Shown: one piece after another, positions 5,641-5,653 of the stretch | Numbering within the stretch: the first letter of the stretch is position 1 | Layout of the letters: every line of letters starts with the position of its first letter | DNA from: UBA9676 sp035532275 | GTDB lineage: Bacteria; Actinomycetota; Actinomycetes; Streptosporangiales; Streptosporangiaceae | Reading direction: 5' to 3' | Assembly (NCBI GenBank): GCA_035532275.1 | Contig: DATKRG010000287.1 | Location: 1-5,653, forward strand | DNA: 5,653 nt | The notes under the pieces: generated by a model | The model's input: only the letters and a program-made list of their open reading frames with translations | Databases searched by the model: none | What the model was told of the DNA's origin: nothing | Position numbers and translations under genes: made by a program

Positions 5641-5653
5641 AGTTCAGAGAATC

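Noticed and set aside
1893..5647. Inverted 7-mer CTGAACT (1893-1899) / AGTTCAG (5641-5647) as possible element termini
   Set aside because: The length is expected by chance in the sequence compared, it does not extend, and Tn554-type elements lack terminal inverted repeats.
1920..5649. Direct 6-mer TCAGAG at 1920-1925 and 5644-5649 as an attachment core
   Set aside because: A 6-base match is fully expected by chance between stretches of this size.

Overview
The window comes from a high-GC actinobacterium. The evidence is its base composition, strongly G/C-ending codons, a class II serine tRNA without an encoded CCA end, an actinobacterial-type CtaG with the typical acidic tail ending in a 'LAAYNAFLARL'-like motif, and a small HATPase of the kind amplified in streptomycete and streptosporangial genomes. 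I cannot place it more precisely from sequence alone.

Layout. Positions 4-92 (minus) hold tRNA-Ser(UGA). After a hairpin-containing leader, 225-1301 (plus) encodes a seven-helix CtaG-type cytochrome c oxidase assembly protein. A region of about 680 bases with lower GC follows (1302-1986). Its minus strand carries a small hypothetical gene (1425-1631) and the C-terminal two thirds of a serine/threonine-kinase-type anti-sigma HATPase (1618-1881) whose N-terminus is missing. It also holds a probable bidirectional terminator hairpin and a tandem direct repeat. Positions 1987-5600 are a two-gene operon of tyrosine recombinases on the plus strand. The first has 398 aa and the second 806 aa, joined by a GTGA start/stop overlap and probably driven by a promoter that gives a leaderless mRNA. 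The last 53 bases are AT-richer and show no gene start.

How the parts fit. The core-gene side (tRNA-Ser, ctaG) looks like ordinary chromosome. The recombinase pair, with a short first and a long second enzyme that both keep the full R-K-H-R-H-Y catalytic set, has the architecture of the tnpA/tnpB genes of Tn554-type transposons and related multi-recombinase elements. It probably moves or integrates a DNA segment whose remainder lies right of the window. The HATPase gene next to it stops matching its family close to the recombinase promoter, which suggests that the element interrupted that gene. An 8-base direct repeat (ATTCGTCA) at 1870-1877 and 5633-5640 brackets the pair and is a weak candidate for the recombination core.

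The most interesting part is the 806-aa recombinase. It has about 270 residues of unassigned N-terminal sequence and a Cys/His cluster plus charged helix after the catalytic tyrosine. The family appears to exist in other actinobacteria but I know of no experimental description of it.
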